Shown here piece after piece: positions 53,200-60,531 of a stretch of DNA of 64,000 bases. Made by a program: the position numbers and the translations under genes. How positions within the stretch are numbered: position 1 is the first letter of the stretch; every line of letters starts with the position of its first letter. The notes beneath the pieces are model-generated. The model searched no databases. It saw only the letters and a program-made list of their open reading frames with translations, and was not told where the DNA came from. The stretch is from Lachnospiraceae bacterium (GTDB lineage Bacteria > Bacillota > Clostridia > Lachnospirales > Lachnospiraceae): positions 62,001 to 126,000 of the forward strand of contig CAJTFL010000004.1 in assembly GCA_910575565.1 (NCBI GenBank), given 5' to 3'.

Positions 53200-54486
53200 C
53201 TAATTCTCCAAATAATCTTTTATAACAATATCTGCGATTTTTTTACCAACACCTCCGCTAAAGCATCCACTTAATCCTGCAATGATTTTCTCCCTTTTTT
53301 CTTTTAAAATATCACCTTTATATAAAATTTGCTCCAGGCAGATTATTAACTCATCACTTGAATTAATGTGATACATCACTGCATCCATTGCTTTTCCTAT
53401 ATGATCAAAGGAATCACTTTTTCCACAGTAAATAACTGGAATATTTAACATTAAAAATTCGATCAGCATAGAGGAAAAATCCGAAATAATCAAATCCGCC
53501 TGAATCGCACTTAATAAATAATCTTTATTAGAATCTATTTTTATATTTTCTAATTTACTAATTCGCTGAAACAAATTCTGTACATCCTCTTTGGACATAA
53601 CGCCTTCTTTAATAAAATGATCAAACATCAAGGGATGTGGCCTTATAATCAGGTTTAGATCCTTATTCTCTTTTTTTGAAAAATACTGCAGTAATGGATC
53701 AATAAATTTAAAATATGAGGTTCCATCATTAACCGCTCCTTCAAGCGACCATCTTGGAGTCCACAAAATTACACCATTGCTGCTTTTTTTCATACTGCTT
53801 TGCTTCATCTGGTAAAGCAAATCAAAGCGAGGATACCCGACATCAAATATTTTTTTATTACTTTCTTGTCCTTTTATTAAGCTTACACAATATTCTTTAG
53901 TTGTCCTGCTTTCGCAAAATACCATATATATGTATGGAAACACCTTTAAATTGTACTCTACTTCAAGATGGTATCCTGTAACAAACTCAAATCCATATGG
54001 AATATAACATAATTTCGCATAATGAACTGTTTGTTTTGGCTTTAGGATATTGGGATATTCCCTATCATATGGCCTGCTGTAAAAAATATAATCAGGAGAA
54101 AAGGATTTTAAATCAAACCATTTACTATTCTTTACCTCAAAACCATTTATTACATTTTTATATATATCACTTGCAAATGCATATGCTGGATTATTAGAAC
54201 AATCCGGATATTTGGGCAAAGCTAAAATAAATGCATCTGCAATATCCGATTCATTAAATGCTTCAAAAACAGTTCTTAATGAATTCCATATTTCAGGATA
54301 TTCCAACACAAAAACTATTTTAAGTTTCGTTTTTTGACTTGTTTTCCTTTTACTAATTTTATATATTGCATTTTTACACTCCGTACATTTTAAAGCAAAA
54401 TATTTCTGTTCTGGATATTCTCTTAATTTTCTGCAAATCTGCGAATAATATACTTTTTTTAATATCAATTTAACTTTATTACTCAT
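53200..54486 (-). CDS. TagF/CDP-glycerol glycerophosphotransferase-like transferase
   Basis: A 428-residue protein related to CDP-glycerol:glycerophosphotransferases. Motifs of the family are VILWTPRWSLEG, LIIRPHPLMFDHF and DLIISDFSSMLIEFLMLNIP. Family members transfer polyol-phosphates or similar groups from CDP donors. In this operon a cytidylyltransferase-type fusion is also encoded, so a CDP-activated headgroup could be its donor; that link is inference. The N-terminal 80 residues are basic and probably bind the membrane surface. Confidence 0.8.
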   Translation of the reverse strand: MSNKVKLILKKVYYSQICRKLREYPEQKYFALKCTECKNAIYKISKRKTSQKTKLKIVFVLEYPEIWNSLRTVFEAFNESDIADAFILALPKYPDCSNNPAYAFASDIYKNVINGFEVKNSKWFDLKSFSPDYIFYSRPYDREYPNILKPKQTVHYAKLCYIPYGFEFVTGYHLEVEYNLKVFPYIYMVFCESRTTKEYCVSLIKGQESNKKIFDVGYPRFDLLYQMKQSSMKKSSNGVILWTPRWSLEGAVNDGTSYFKFIDPLLQYFSKKENKDLNLIIRPHPLMFDHFIKEGVMSKEDVQNLFQRISKLENIKIDSNKDYLLSAIQADLIISDFSSMLIEFLMLNIPVIYCGKSDSFDHIGKAMDAVMYHINSSDELIICLEQILYKGDILKEKREKIIAGLSGCFSGGVGKKIADIVIKDYLEN

Positions 54487-54516
54487 ATATCACCTTGAAT
54501 ATTTTATCTAAATACC

Positions 54517-55245
54517 TTATCCAAACATCTTATGTTTTAAGAACCATAAACACAACAACACATTTATATATATCATATTAGCCGGCACTTTATATACTGT
54601 TGTCCATAAATACTTAAAATCAACATTATACTTTTGGGATAGCAACTTTAAACACTTCATATATTCCCACGTTACTGTACCTTTGCTGAAATGATGCATT
54701 TGCATTGGTACAACGATAACCTTGCTTCCCATTTTGCGTGCATTCAAACACATCTCTACACAATATAAATGCCAATTATCACAGAGCTTTTCGTCAAATG
54801 GATGATTGTCAAATGTTGCTTTTTTCATTCCGAAAAAACACTCATCCACGCAAGATACTTCCATGCTTTTCCAATCTGTACGAATTATTTTACCACTATA
54901 TTTCAATCCTGAAGTATATGTCCCTATATTCTCTTTTTGCTTTTCCTTCGCTCCTGCCGAACCATAAATATTTCCATCTTCACCATTTTTTATTTGCTCA
55001 ACGAACTTTTTAATCCCATTACTTTCTTTTATATAAATGTCCTGATGGGCAAAAACCAAAATATCTGTTGTAGCAAGGCTTGCTCCATAATTTAATGCTG
55101 AAGCTGCCGATCCAAAGATATTTTCCCGATTGTCAATACAAATCACTTCATAAACTTCATTTTGCTTACTTAACGATTTTAAAAGCTGTTCATTTAGTTT
55201 CTTTCTATCATTATAAACACTGATAACGGTTGCTAAATAGCACAT
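54517..55245 (-). CDS. Glycosyltransferase family 2-like protein
   Basis: A 242-residue protein with the GT2 start ATVISVYNDRKKLNEQLL, EVICIDNRENIFGSAASALN and VFAHQDIYIKES, where the catalytic DxD is replaced by HQD as in related glycosyltransferases of capsule loci. The C-terminal helix (NMIYINVLLCLWFLKH) may anchor it to the membrane. It is 6 nt from the next gene upstream. Donor and acceptor are unknown. Confidence 0.82.
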   Translation of the reverse strand: MCYLATVISVYNDRKKLNEQLLKSLSKQNEVYEVICIDNRENIFGSAASALNYGASLATTDILVFAHQDIYIKESNGIKKFVEQIKNGEDGNIYGSAGAKEKQKENIGTYTSGLKYSGKIIRTDWKSMEVSCVDECFFGMKKATFDNHPFDEKLCDNWHLYCVEMCLNARKMGSKVIVVPMQMHHFSKGTVTWEYMKCLKLLSQKYNVDFKYLWTTVYKVPANMIYINVLLCLWFLKHKMFG

Positions 55246-55251
55246 TATTTT

Positions 55252-56199
55252 TTAAATTCTCCCCATCAGAAATGCCACCCGATAACCTAGCTCATCGATC
55301 AATCTCAACCTGAACCTTTTCGGCCAAAAAACTTTTTTAAGTTTTTTGATTATTGAGTTTGGGCTGGCAAAAGCATTGATTATTGCTTTGTTTTTTTCTT
55401 CAATTTCATCATGATGTTCCTTAAGAACATAATCAACCGATGCCTGGATAGATTCCAATCCATCCTTTTCCAAAAATATTTTTTTTGCCATATTAATTGC
55501 ACGTTGAATTTTTCCTGCCGGGTTCATTTTTAACGTTGTTGCAGCCGAGTGCCTCCGATACTTTGCGCATGGTTTAGAACTATAAATCACTATCCCACAG
55601 GCTGCACAATAAATCTTAATAAATGTGTCCTTAAAATCGAATTTCCCATTCTCAGATACACGTTTCATTAAGTCGCGTACCTTATTGTTAAATAGAAAGG
55701 TCATTCCCATAGCCTCGCCCCCTAAAAGCATACTTTGGAGAGAATAAGCTCCTACCAAAGGCAATGACTTATTGACAAATCTGGCATTCCGAATATAATT
55801 TAAATTACTATCATAATAGTCCACAGCAGAATAAAATAACGATGCCTTGCATTCATTTCCAAACCTTTTCATAGCTTTAACTGCTTTTTCAATTTTATCT
55901 TCAAACCAAACATCATCCTGATCGCAGAAAGCATAATAATCAGCCCGTGGTATGGAAAGCAATGTACTAATGAAGCACTGTGGATATCTTAATGTGCTTT
56001 GACCCACAAAAGAAAACTTGACTTTTGACTGCTTATTTTTAACATACTCATTAATAATCTCCAAAGTCCCATCCGTAGAACCATCATCATGTATATATAC
56101 TTCAATTTCGGGATAGGTTTGCCTTTGTATACTATCTAATTGTTCCCTCAAATATTTCTCACCGTTATACGTGGCAAGTACGACTGCTATTTTATCCAT
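55252..56199 (-). CDS. Glycosyltransferase family 2 (rhamnosyltransferase-like)
   Basis: A 315-residue GT-A enzyme with IAVVLATYNGEKYLREQLDS, VYIHDDGSTDGTLEII and YYAFCDQDDVWFEDKIEK (DxD). These are motifs of the RfbF/rhamnosyltransferase group. I chose the ATG at 56199 because CAAAGGAAG precedes it at good spacing; the longer frame from 56220 lacks an RBS. It lies 28 nt after the PssE-like gene. Confidence 0.9.
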   Translation of the reverse strand: MDKIAVVLATYNGEKYLREQLDSIQRQTYPEIEVYIHDDGSTDGTLEIINEYVKNKQSKVKFSFVGQSTLRYPQCFISTLLSIPRADYYAFCDQDDVWFEDKIEKAVKAMKRFGNECKASLFYSAVDYYDSNLNYIRNARFVNKSLPLVGAYSLQSMLLGGEAMGMTFLFNNKVRDLMKRVSENGKFDFKDTFIKIYCAACGIVIYSSKPCAKYRRHSAATTLKMNPAGKIQRAINMAKKIFLEKDGLESIQASVDYVLKEHHDEIEEKNKAIINAFASPNSIIKKLKKVFWPKRFRLRLIDELGYRVAFLMGRI

Positions 56200-56226
56200 G
56201 CTGTTCTTCCTTTGAACCATATTTCT

Positions 56227-56703
56227 TCAGCCTTCAATAAACTTTTCAATATGTTTAATCATTTCCTGTGTGTTACTCTTATATATATTACAAGGCATAT
56301 TTCTAGCACATTCTAAAGCTTTTCCAATATCCTTTACATCAAGGCAAGAACAAATTAACTGCAATTCGTTAAATTGACTAATTAACTGTAATTGATGATC
56401 ATCTATATGCTCCCCATACTTTTTTAACCTTGGCACAGCAACTACCTTTTTGCCTTGTTTTACTGCGTTTATAATTGCACCTGTCCCGCCATGGGTAATA
56501 ACGATATCTGCTTCCTTCATTTTCATGGCAAATTCATTCCTATCCAAAAATTTTGTATAGTTAAAATTTATCGGCTTATAATCACTGTACCCAATCTGGG
56601 CAAATAGTTTATCCTTTAACCCGCCTCTTTCCACTAAATCATCGATAGCTTTTAACAATCGGTTAAATTGGAATTTTTGAGATCCTAACGTAACAAAAAT
56701 CAT
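56227..56703 (-). CDS. PssE-like glycosyltransferase catalytic subunit (GT28 C-domain)
   Basis: A 158-residue protein with the GT28 C-terminal (Alg13-like) fold: MIFVTLGSQKFQFNRLLKAI, DIVITHGGTGAIINAVKQGK, VVAVPRLKKYGEHIDDHQLQ. It works with the membrane partner encoded immediately upstream to add galactose or glucose as the second sugar of the repeat, as in pneumococcal Cps14G. The start at 56703 has TAAGGAG and gives the family length; the longer frame from 56772 overlaps the PssD gene. Confidence 0.92.
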   Translation of the reverse strand: MIFVTLGSQKFQFNRLLKAIDDLVERGGLKDKLFAQIGYSDYKPINFNYTKFLDRNEFAMKMKEADIVITHGGTGAIINAVKQGKKVVAVPRLKKYGEHIDDHQLQLISQFNELQLICSCLDVKDIGKALECARNMPCNIYKSNTQEMIKHIEKFIEG

Positions 56704-56714
56704 ACCAAATCTCC

Positions 56715-57185
56715 TTAATAGATTCCACCAATATATATTGCATCCGGAAATATATTTAACATACTTTTCCATTGAACATAAAACTGATCAGCAAGCTTAT
56801 ACATTAATTTCCCTGTTTCAGTCGATGAAGACACTTTGGCAAAAGATTCGATATAAATCAACTTCTTCCTGAAAATTTTCGCTAACAAACATATCGGGAT
56901 CATAGCTAACACTCCTGTAGTAATAACTATATCTGGATTCTCTCTGATAAAAATCCAAATGCTAACAAAGGTATTTATGACCATCCAAAGCAAAAATAGT
57001 TTTTCTTTTCGATTAACCTGATGCAAATAATACATTTTTTGCCCACTAATTACTGCCCTATATTGTGTCCTTTCTGTTACCACACAGCTTCTATACTTGT
57101 CCATAAGCGGTTTTAGCATCGATATCTGTTCAAAATGCCCGCCTGATGATGCTGCAAAACATAATTTCTTTTGTTTCATGCCCAT
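56715..57185 (-). CDS. PssD-like glycosyltransferase membrane partner (Alg14-like)
   Basis: A 156-residue Alg14-like protein that anchors and activates the PssE subunit. It shows KLCFAASSGGHFEQISMLKP (SGGH nucleotide-binding start), a hydrophobic helix (LLWMVINTFVSIWIFI), and NPDIVITTGVLAMIPICLLA and KLIYIESFAKVSS. I chose the ATG at 57185, preceded by GAGGGA; several in-frame ATGs exist upstream. First sugar-assembly gene after the integrase-like gene. Confidence 0.88.
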   Translation of the reverse strand: MGMKQKKLCFAASSGGHFEQISMLKPLMDKYRSCVVTERTQYRAVISGQKMYYLHQVNRKEKLFLLWMVINTFVSIWIFIRENPDIVITTGVLAMIPICLLAKIFRKKLIYIESFAKVSSSTETGKLMYKLADQFYVQWKSMLNIFPDAIYIGGIY

Positions 57186-57317
57186 TTGTATTTCCCTCAT
57201 TAATCCTGAAAACAATTTTTCTTTTTTTATATGCAATAGCAAACAATAAATCAAATAGTTTTCTAAAAGATCCATTCATCATCTAATAATATTCCTGTTC
57301 CCTAATCTTCTTTGCAT

Positions 57318-58196
57318 CTAACTGCATCTCTCCACCAATAATTCCTTCGCATATTTCTTCATGCTGGATTTTAAATCCTTTGGCGTACACTCTTTTTCTA
57401 TTCCTGCCATTACCCTATATTTATCAAAAACCAAGATTATCATTTTCATGGAAAGAGGCTTCCCCACCTTTGACAAAAACAGATATTGATCGCATCCATT
57501 CTCTTTTTCAAAATATCCATGCTCATCTATCCATAATCCTATACTTTCCTTTAGCTCCCTTGAAAACAAATATTCTTGACGCACTTTCCCCCGTTTTCCC
57601 CGTATATTGAGCAATCCTGTTTTTACGTGATAATCTGAAATCTCCAAACGCAGCAATTCACTGATTTCTATTCCATGAAAAAACAGCAGCTCCATCATTA
57701 CCTTGTCCCTCAAACAGACACGTTTCCGAAATCCATATTCCAAATTCTCATATTCTCGTTCAATAACACCAAAAAATGCGTCTATTTCCCTTTTACACAA
57801 AATATGCACATCTTTTGTATTCTGTATTTTCGCCGCAGGAGGGGTAATCTTGCGATAACTTTCCAGGCAGCCTTGCTTGAACAGATATTCCAAATAGTAC
57901 TGCAAAACCCTGTATTTTCTTATAACTGTAGAGGGCTTTCTTTTTTTCTCTTTTATCAAATACTCCAAATAATCCTCTGCTGCACTCTCTTCCAATATCG
58001 GTATCCGCTGTTCTCCAAGCCATAAATAAATCTGCTGCAAATCAAACCGATATGCATTGGCTGTCCTTTTATCAAGACCCCTTTGGATAACCTGGCTGGC
58101 AACAAAGCCTTCTATCTTTTCATCATCCGGCAAACTTCCATCCACTTGCCGCCTGGTTTTATCCTCAAAAATTTGCGTCGGCAAATTATCCACCAC
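57318..58196 (-). CDS. Integrase-like protein without tyrosine-recombinase catalytic residues
   Basis: A 292-residue protein with the layout of XerC/D integrases: a SAM-like core-binding domain (VIQRGLDKRTANAYRFDLQQ; KPSTVIRKYRVLQYYLEYL) and a catalytic-domain-like part. The first catalytic arginine (normally GLRISEL) is E177 in GIEISELL. The H-x-x-R box (normally TPHxLRH) is TPKDLKS (271-277), with lysines at both catalytic positions. The protein ends before the LGH box and the tyrosine nucleophile. It cannot recombine by the known mechanism and is probably a DNA-binding regulator. It starts with GTG at 58196 after GGAGGGGG, 67 nt from the small ORF. Confidence 0.85.
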   Translation of the reverse strand: MVDNLPTQIFEDKTRRQVDGSLPDDEKIEGFVASQVIQRGLDKRTANAYRFDLQQIYLWLGEQRIPILEESAAEDYLEYLIKEKKRKPSTVIRKYRVLQYYLEYLFKQGCLESYRKITPPAAKIQNTKDVHILCKREIDAFFGVIEREYENLEYGFRKRVCLRDKVMMELLFFHGIEISELLRLEISDYHVKTGLLNIRGKRGKVRQEYLFSRELKESIGLWIDEHGYFEKENGCDQYLFLSKVGKPLSMKMIILVFDKYRVMAGIEKECTPKDLKSSMKKYAKELLVERCS

Positions 58197-58263
58197 TCCC
58201 CCTCCTTTCCTTAATCAAAACTTTTTGCAGCGCATATAATCAAACTATTTCTAACTGTATGGA

Positions 58264-58419
58264 CTATGCTTTTCCTTTTTTTAATGCCTGTTTCTGGTTA
58301 ATGGTTTCCCGCGTAAAGAGCATAGCGTTTATCACCGATAAAATATGTTTCTGGGATTCTAACGGAATTTTTGCTGCCTCTTTAACAATTTTTTCAGCCA
58401 ATCCTTTGTTTTCTGGCAT
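58264..58419 (-). CDS. 51-residue SinI-like protein at the head of the polysaccharide operon
   Basis: A short gene with a strong AAGGAGG ribosome binding site and an ATG at 58419. The central part (KIVKEAAKIPLESQKHILSV) aligns without gaps with the C-terminal tail of the divergent XRE regulator (IYEQAQKLSEEEQMFILDMI). They share A, K, E, Q, I, L and I at matching places, about 8 of 24 identical. It has no DNA-binding domain. This resembles the SinI/SinR relation in Bacillus, where the small protein pairs with the repressor's oligomerisation helices. The antirepressor role is inference. It is the first gene after the operon promoter. Confidence 0.72.
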   Translation of the reverse strand: MPENKGLAEKIVKEAAKIPLESQKHILSVINAMLFTRETINQKQALKKGKA

Positions 58420-58477
58420 TTTGTGCCTCCTTCCGCCCTACTCCAGTTATAAACAAGACAGATTGTATTGTAAAAAC

Positions 58478-58510
58478 ATTATATCCGACATTTTATGTCT
58501 TGTCAAGACA
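58478..58510 (-). promoter_or_regulatory. Polysaccharide operon promoter with palindromic operator
   Basis: On the minus strand TTGACA (58506-58501), 17 bp, TATAAT (58483-58478): perfect consensus. The palindrome TGTCTTGTCAAGACA (58496-58510, 7-1-7) covers the -35 box. Transcription should begin near 58471, about 50 nt before the small ORF. Confidence 0.85.
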
Positions 58511-58535
58511 CATGGTTTATATTCCATTTTTCCGA

Positions 58536-58568
58536 TGTATTGACAATACATTTTGCCTATGTTACACT
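58536..58568 (+). promoter_or_regulatory. XRE gene promoter with palindromic operator
   Basis: TTGACA (58540-58545), 17 bp, TACACT (58563-58568). The palindrome TGTATTGACAATACA (58536-58550, 7-1-7) covers the -35 box. It is 40 bp, about four turns, from the other palindrome. Further half-sites occur at 58454-58470 and 58583-58589. A 170-nt leader with the 8-bp inverted repeat AAGCAATG/CATTGCTT (58606-58633) follows. Confidence 0.8.
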
Positions 58569-58747
58569 TTTTTTACACGATCTGTCTTACGAAGGTTCAG
58601 ACAAAAAGCAATGCAAGCACTACTAAGCCCATTGCTTATGAAGGTTAAATGTGTATGCGAGTATGCCCACTTAGCTCGTTACTCGTAAAAGCAAGAAATA
58701 ATCGAATTCAAAAGATCATATGAAATCATTTAATCAGGAGGTATGTC

Positions 58748-59086
58748 GTGAGCATAGGACAACGTCTTAAAGAAGCCAGAAAATCCTGCAAAATGTCCCA
58801 GGATATGCTGGCAGAGAAAATCGGTGCTTCCCGAGGAGTCATCACCAATATAGAACATGATAAGATAACAAAGCCTCAGCCTATGGTAATTAATGCCATT
58901 TGCAATGAACTGGGTATTTATAAAGAATGGTTATTAAACGGCTCTGGCTCTATGAAAATCCCCGAAGAAGAAAATCAAAGCGCTCAGGTACTTTCAGAAA
59001 TTTATGAACAAGCCCAGAAATTATCAGAAGAAGAACAGATGTTTATTTTAGATATGATCCGATCATACACGAAACATATAAAATGA
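58748..59086 (+). CDS. XRE family regulator (SinR-like)
   Basis: A 112-residue protein starting with GTG at 58748 (RBS AGGAGG). Residues 1-65 form a Cro/CI helix-turn-helix (IGQRLKEARKSCKMSQDMLA, EKIGASRGVITNIEHDK). The C-terminal 35 residues are a helical hairpin of the type that lets SinR oligomerise (SEIYEQAQKLSEEEQMFILD). It faces the polysaccharide operon across a 328-bp control region. It probably binds the two 7-1-7 palindromes and represses both promoters. Size and layout match SinR, but no overall identity can be claimed from reading alone. Confidence 0.85.
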   Translation: MSIGQRLKEARKSCKMSQDMLAEKIGASRGVITNIEHDKITKPQPMVINAICNELGIYKEWLLNGSGSMKIPEEENQSAQVLSEIYEQAQKLSEEEQMFILDMIRSYTKHIK

Positions 59087-59183
59087 TTTTTTTAGTCAAA
59101 GGAATTTCGGAATGCCCGGTAAAGCGGGGCAGACCCTCCGCTGTGCTGCTTCCTCATCTCCCTATGCTGCTATCGCAGCTTGT

Positions 59184-59242
59184 CAGATGGGACTTGCCCC
59201 AGTCAGATGGGGCTTGCCCCCCACCTGACTGGGGCAAGTCCC
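59184..59242. repeat. Large perfect hairpin with internal direct repeat
   Basis: GGGACTTGCCCCAGTCAG (59189-59206) and its exact complement (59225-59242) form an 18-bp stem. A direct repeat CAGATGGGRCTTGCCCC (59184-59200, 59204-59220; 20-bp period) builds the left arm and loop. It lies 98 nt after the XRE gene. The rest of 59087-59517 holds no real gene; an open frame there has low-complexity coding and no RBS. Confidence 0.85.
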
Positions 59243-59418
59243 CCAACCCACCGCTTTCGTCTTTACGGCTTAGAAGCGGTGACTTCCTTGATAGGTTAAA
59301 ATCTGCTGTCCGTTCAGCCCGCGCCATTCGCACTGCGGAGCATCCCTTTAGGGAAAGCCGTGCCTAGGCACTCCCCACTGCTTACGCAGCTAACTTTGCT
59401 CATAAACGGGCTCTCCCT

Positions 59419-59480
59419 CAGTGAAAAGCGATAAAGGAAAATTCACGCGAGCATGATTTTCCTTTATGCGCTTTCCACTG
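59419..59480. repeat. Long imperfect hairpin before the 164-residue membrane gene
   Basis: CAGTGAAAAGCGATAAAGGAAAAT on the left pairs with the complement of ATTTTCCTTTATGCGCTTTCCACTG on the right, with one bulged base and one mismatch around a loop of about 11 nt. It is about 40 nt upstream of the next start codon. Confidence 0.8.
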
Positions 59481-59517
59481 GCTGAACGATTATGAAAAAA
59501 TTAAAGGAGCCCAAACC

Positions 59518-60012
59518 ATGAAAATCCTCAAACGGCCTTTAATCTACATCCCGCTCATCCTTGTGCTGATTATCCTGACATGGCTAATCATGATCATTTC
59601 ATTCTCCCTGTTTACCATCGCCACGATAGACCTTTCCCAAGACTACCGAAACATACAGGGCGTGGAAAACATTACCTTTGAGCGGAACGGATGGGGCCAT
59701 TTATACCAAAGATGTTTTTGGGGATTAAAAAAAACCGGCGAAATCCCAGCCGGTTCTCCAAAATCCGATGATTCTAAAGACGAATTAAGAAAACTCATCG
59801 ACGCAGATATCATCACCATTGATAATTGGATTCGCCAGTCAATTTATTCGCCGGATAAGAAATACATTTTATACTGTGAAGTCAAATATGGGGACAGTGG
59901 GGCAAGCGATGATGAATATTGCTACTACCGGGTATGTGAAATCGAAACCGGCAAAATCACCACGCTTTACCAGGCCTACCGAGAATGGTACAACCTGTCC
60001 TGGCCTGATTAA
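59518..60012 (+). CDS. Membrane-anchored protein of unknown function
   Basis: A 164-residue protein with a strongly hydrophobic N-terminal helix (residues 10-35) followed by an external domain of about 125 residues. Recognisable pieces are SQDYRNIQGVENITFERNGW and SPDKKYILYCEVKYGDSG; the latter recalls beta-propeller-type repeats seen in proteins of unknown function. RBS AAAGGAG. I do not recognise its family. It stands alone between repeats and the convergent EamA gene. Confidence 0.65.
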   Translation: MKILKRPLIYIPLILVLIILTWLIMIISFSLFTIATIDLSQDYRNIQGVENITFERNGWGHLYQRCFWGLKKTGEIPAGSPKSDDSKDELRKLIDADIITIDNWIRQSIYSPDKKYILYCEVKYGDSGASDDEYCYYRVCEIETGKITTLYQAYREWYNLSWPD

Positions 60013-60070
60013 GGCCTGACCAACCAGCCTGTTAAGCGGGGCATCCCGCCCCCAGCGGCATTTCCGGAAA

Positions 60071-60481
60071 TCAAATCATCATCAGCGTCCCCACCCCGAT
60101 CAGCAGGCAGCCGGCAATAGATTTTGCCGTAAACCGTTCATGGAGGAAAAGAAATGCCAGAGCCATCGTAATCACCACGCTTAACTTATCAATGGGAACC
60201 ACCTTGGACACTTCCCCTACCTGCAGCGCCCGGTAATAGCAAAGCCAGGAAGCGCCGGTGGCCATGCCGGACAGGATTAAAAACACCCAGCTTTTCCTGC
60301 CGATTGCCGTAATCCCGCCCTGGGCACTGGTGAGAAATACCATCCCCCAGGCCATGGCAAGCACCACCGCCGTCCTAATCGCCGTAGCCAGGTTAGAGTC
60401 CACCCCCTCGATCCCAACCTTTGCAAGGATCGAGGTCAATGCTGCAAATACCGATGACAAAAGGGCAAACCATATCCACAT
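60071..60481 (-). CDS. EamA family half-size transporter
   Basis: A 136-residue membrane protein with about five hydrophobic helices (FALLSSVFAALTSILAKVGI; AVVLAMAWGMVFL; WVFLILSGMATGASWLCYYRA; VVITMALAFLFLHE; IAGCLLIGVGTLMMI). It is a single EamA domain of the 140-residue type that works as a dimer. A small-molecule exporter role is likely; the substrate is unknown. It lies 50 nt after thrS on the same strand and may be co-transcribed. Confidence 0.88.
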   Translation of the reverse strand: MWIWFALLSSVFAALTSILAKVGIEGVDSNLATAIRTAVVLAMAWGMVFLTSAQGGITAIGRKSWVFLILSGMATGASWLCYYRALQVGEVSKVVPIDKLSVVITMALAFLFLHERFTAKSIAGCLLIGVGTLMMI

Positions 60482-60531
60482 CTTTCCAGCCTGCCTTTCT
60501 TAAATTCTCCGAATTCTCTCCAAATCTCCTG

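Noticed and set aside
57318-58196. Active XerC/D recombinase inverting the capsule promoter
   Set aside because: Catalytic Arg, His, second Arg and Tyr are absent, and no inverted repeats bracket the promoter at recombinase-site size.
58593-58690. Relation of the XRE leader to the hairpin at 35975-36009
   Set aside because: Similarity is limited to scattered GCGAG and CTCGTT words; too weak to call a repeat family.
59083-59367. Open frame of 94 codons after the XRE gene
   Set aside because: It runs through the hairpin repeats, has no RBS, and the translation has no recognisable domain.
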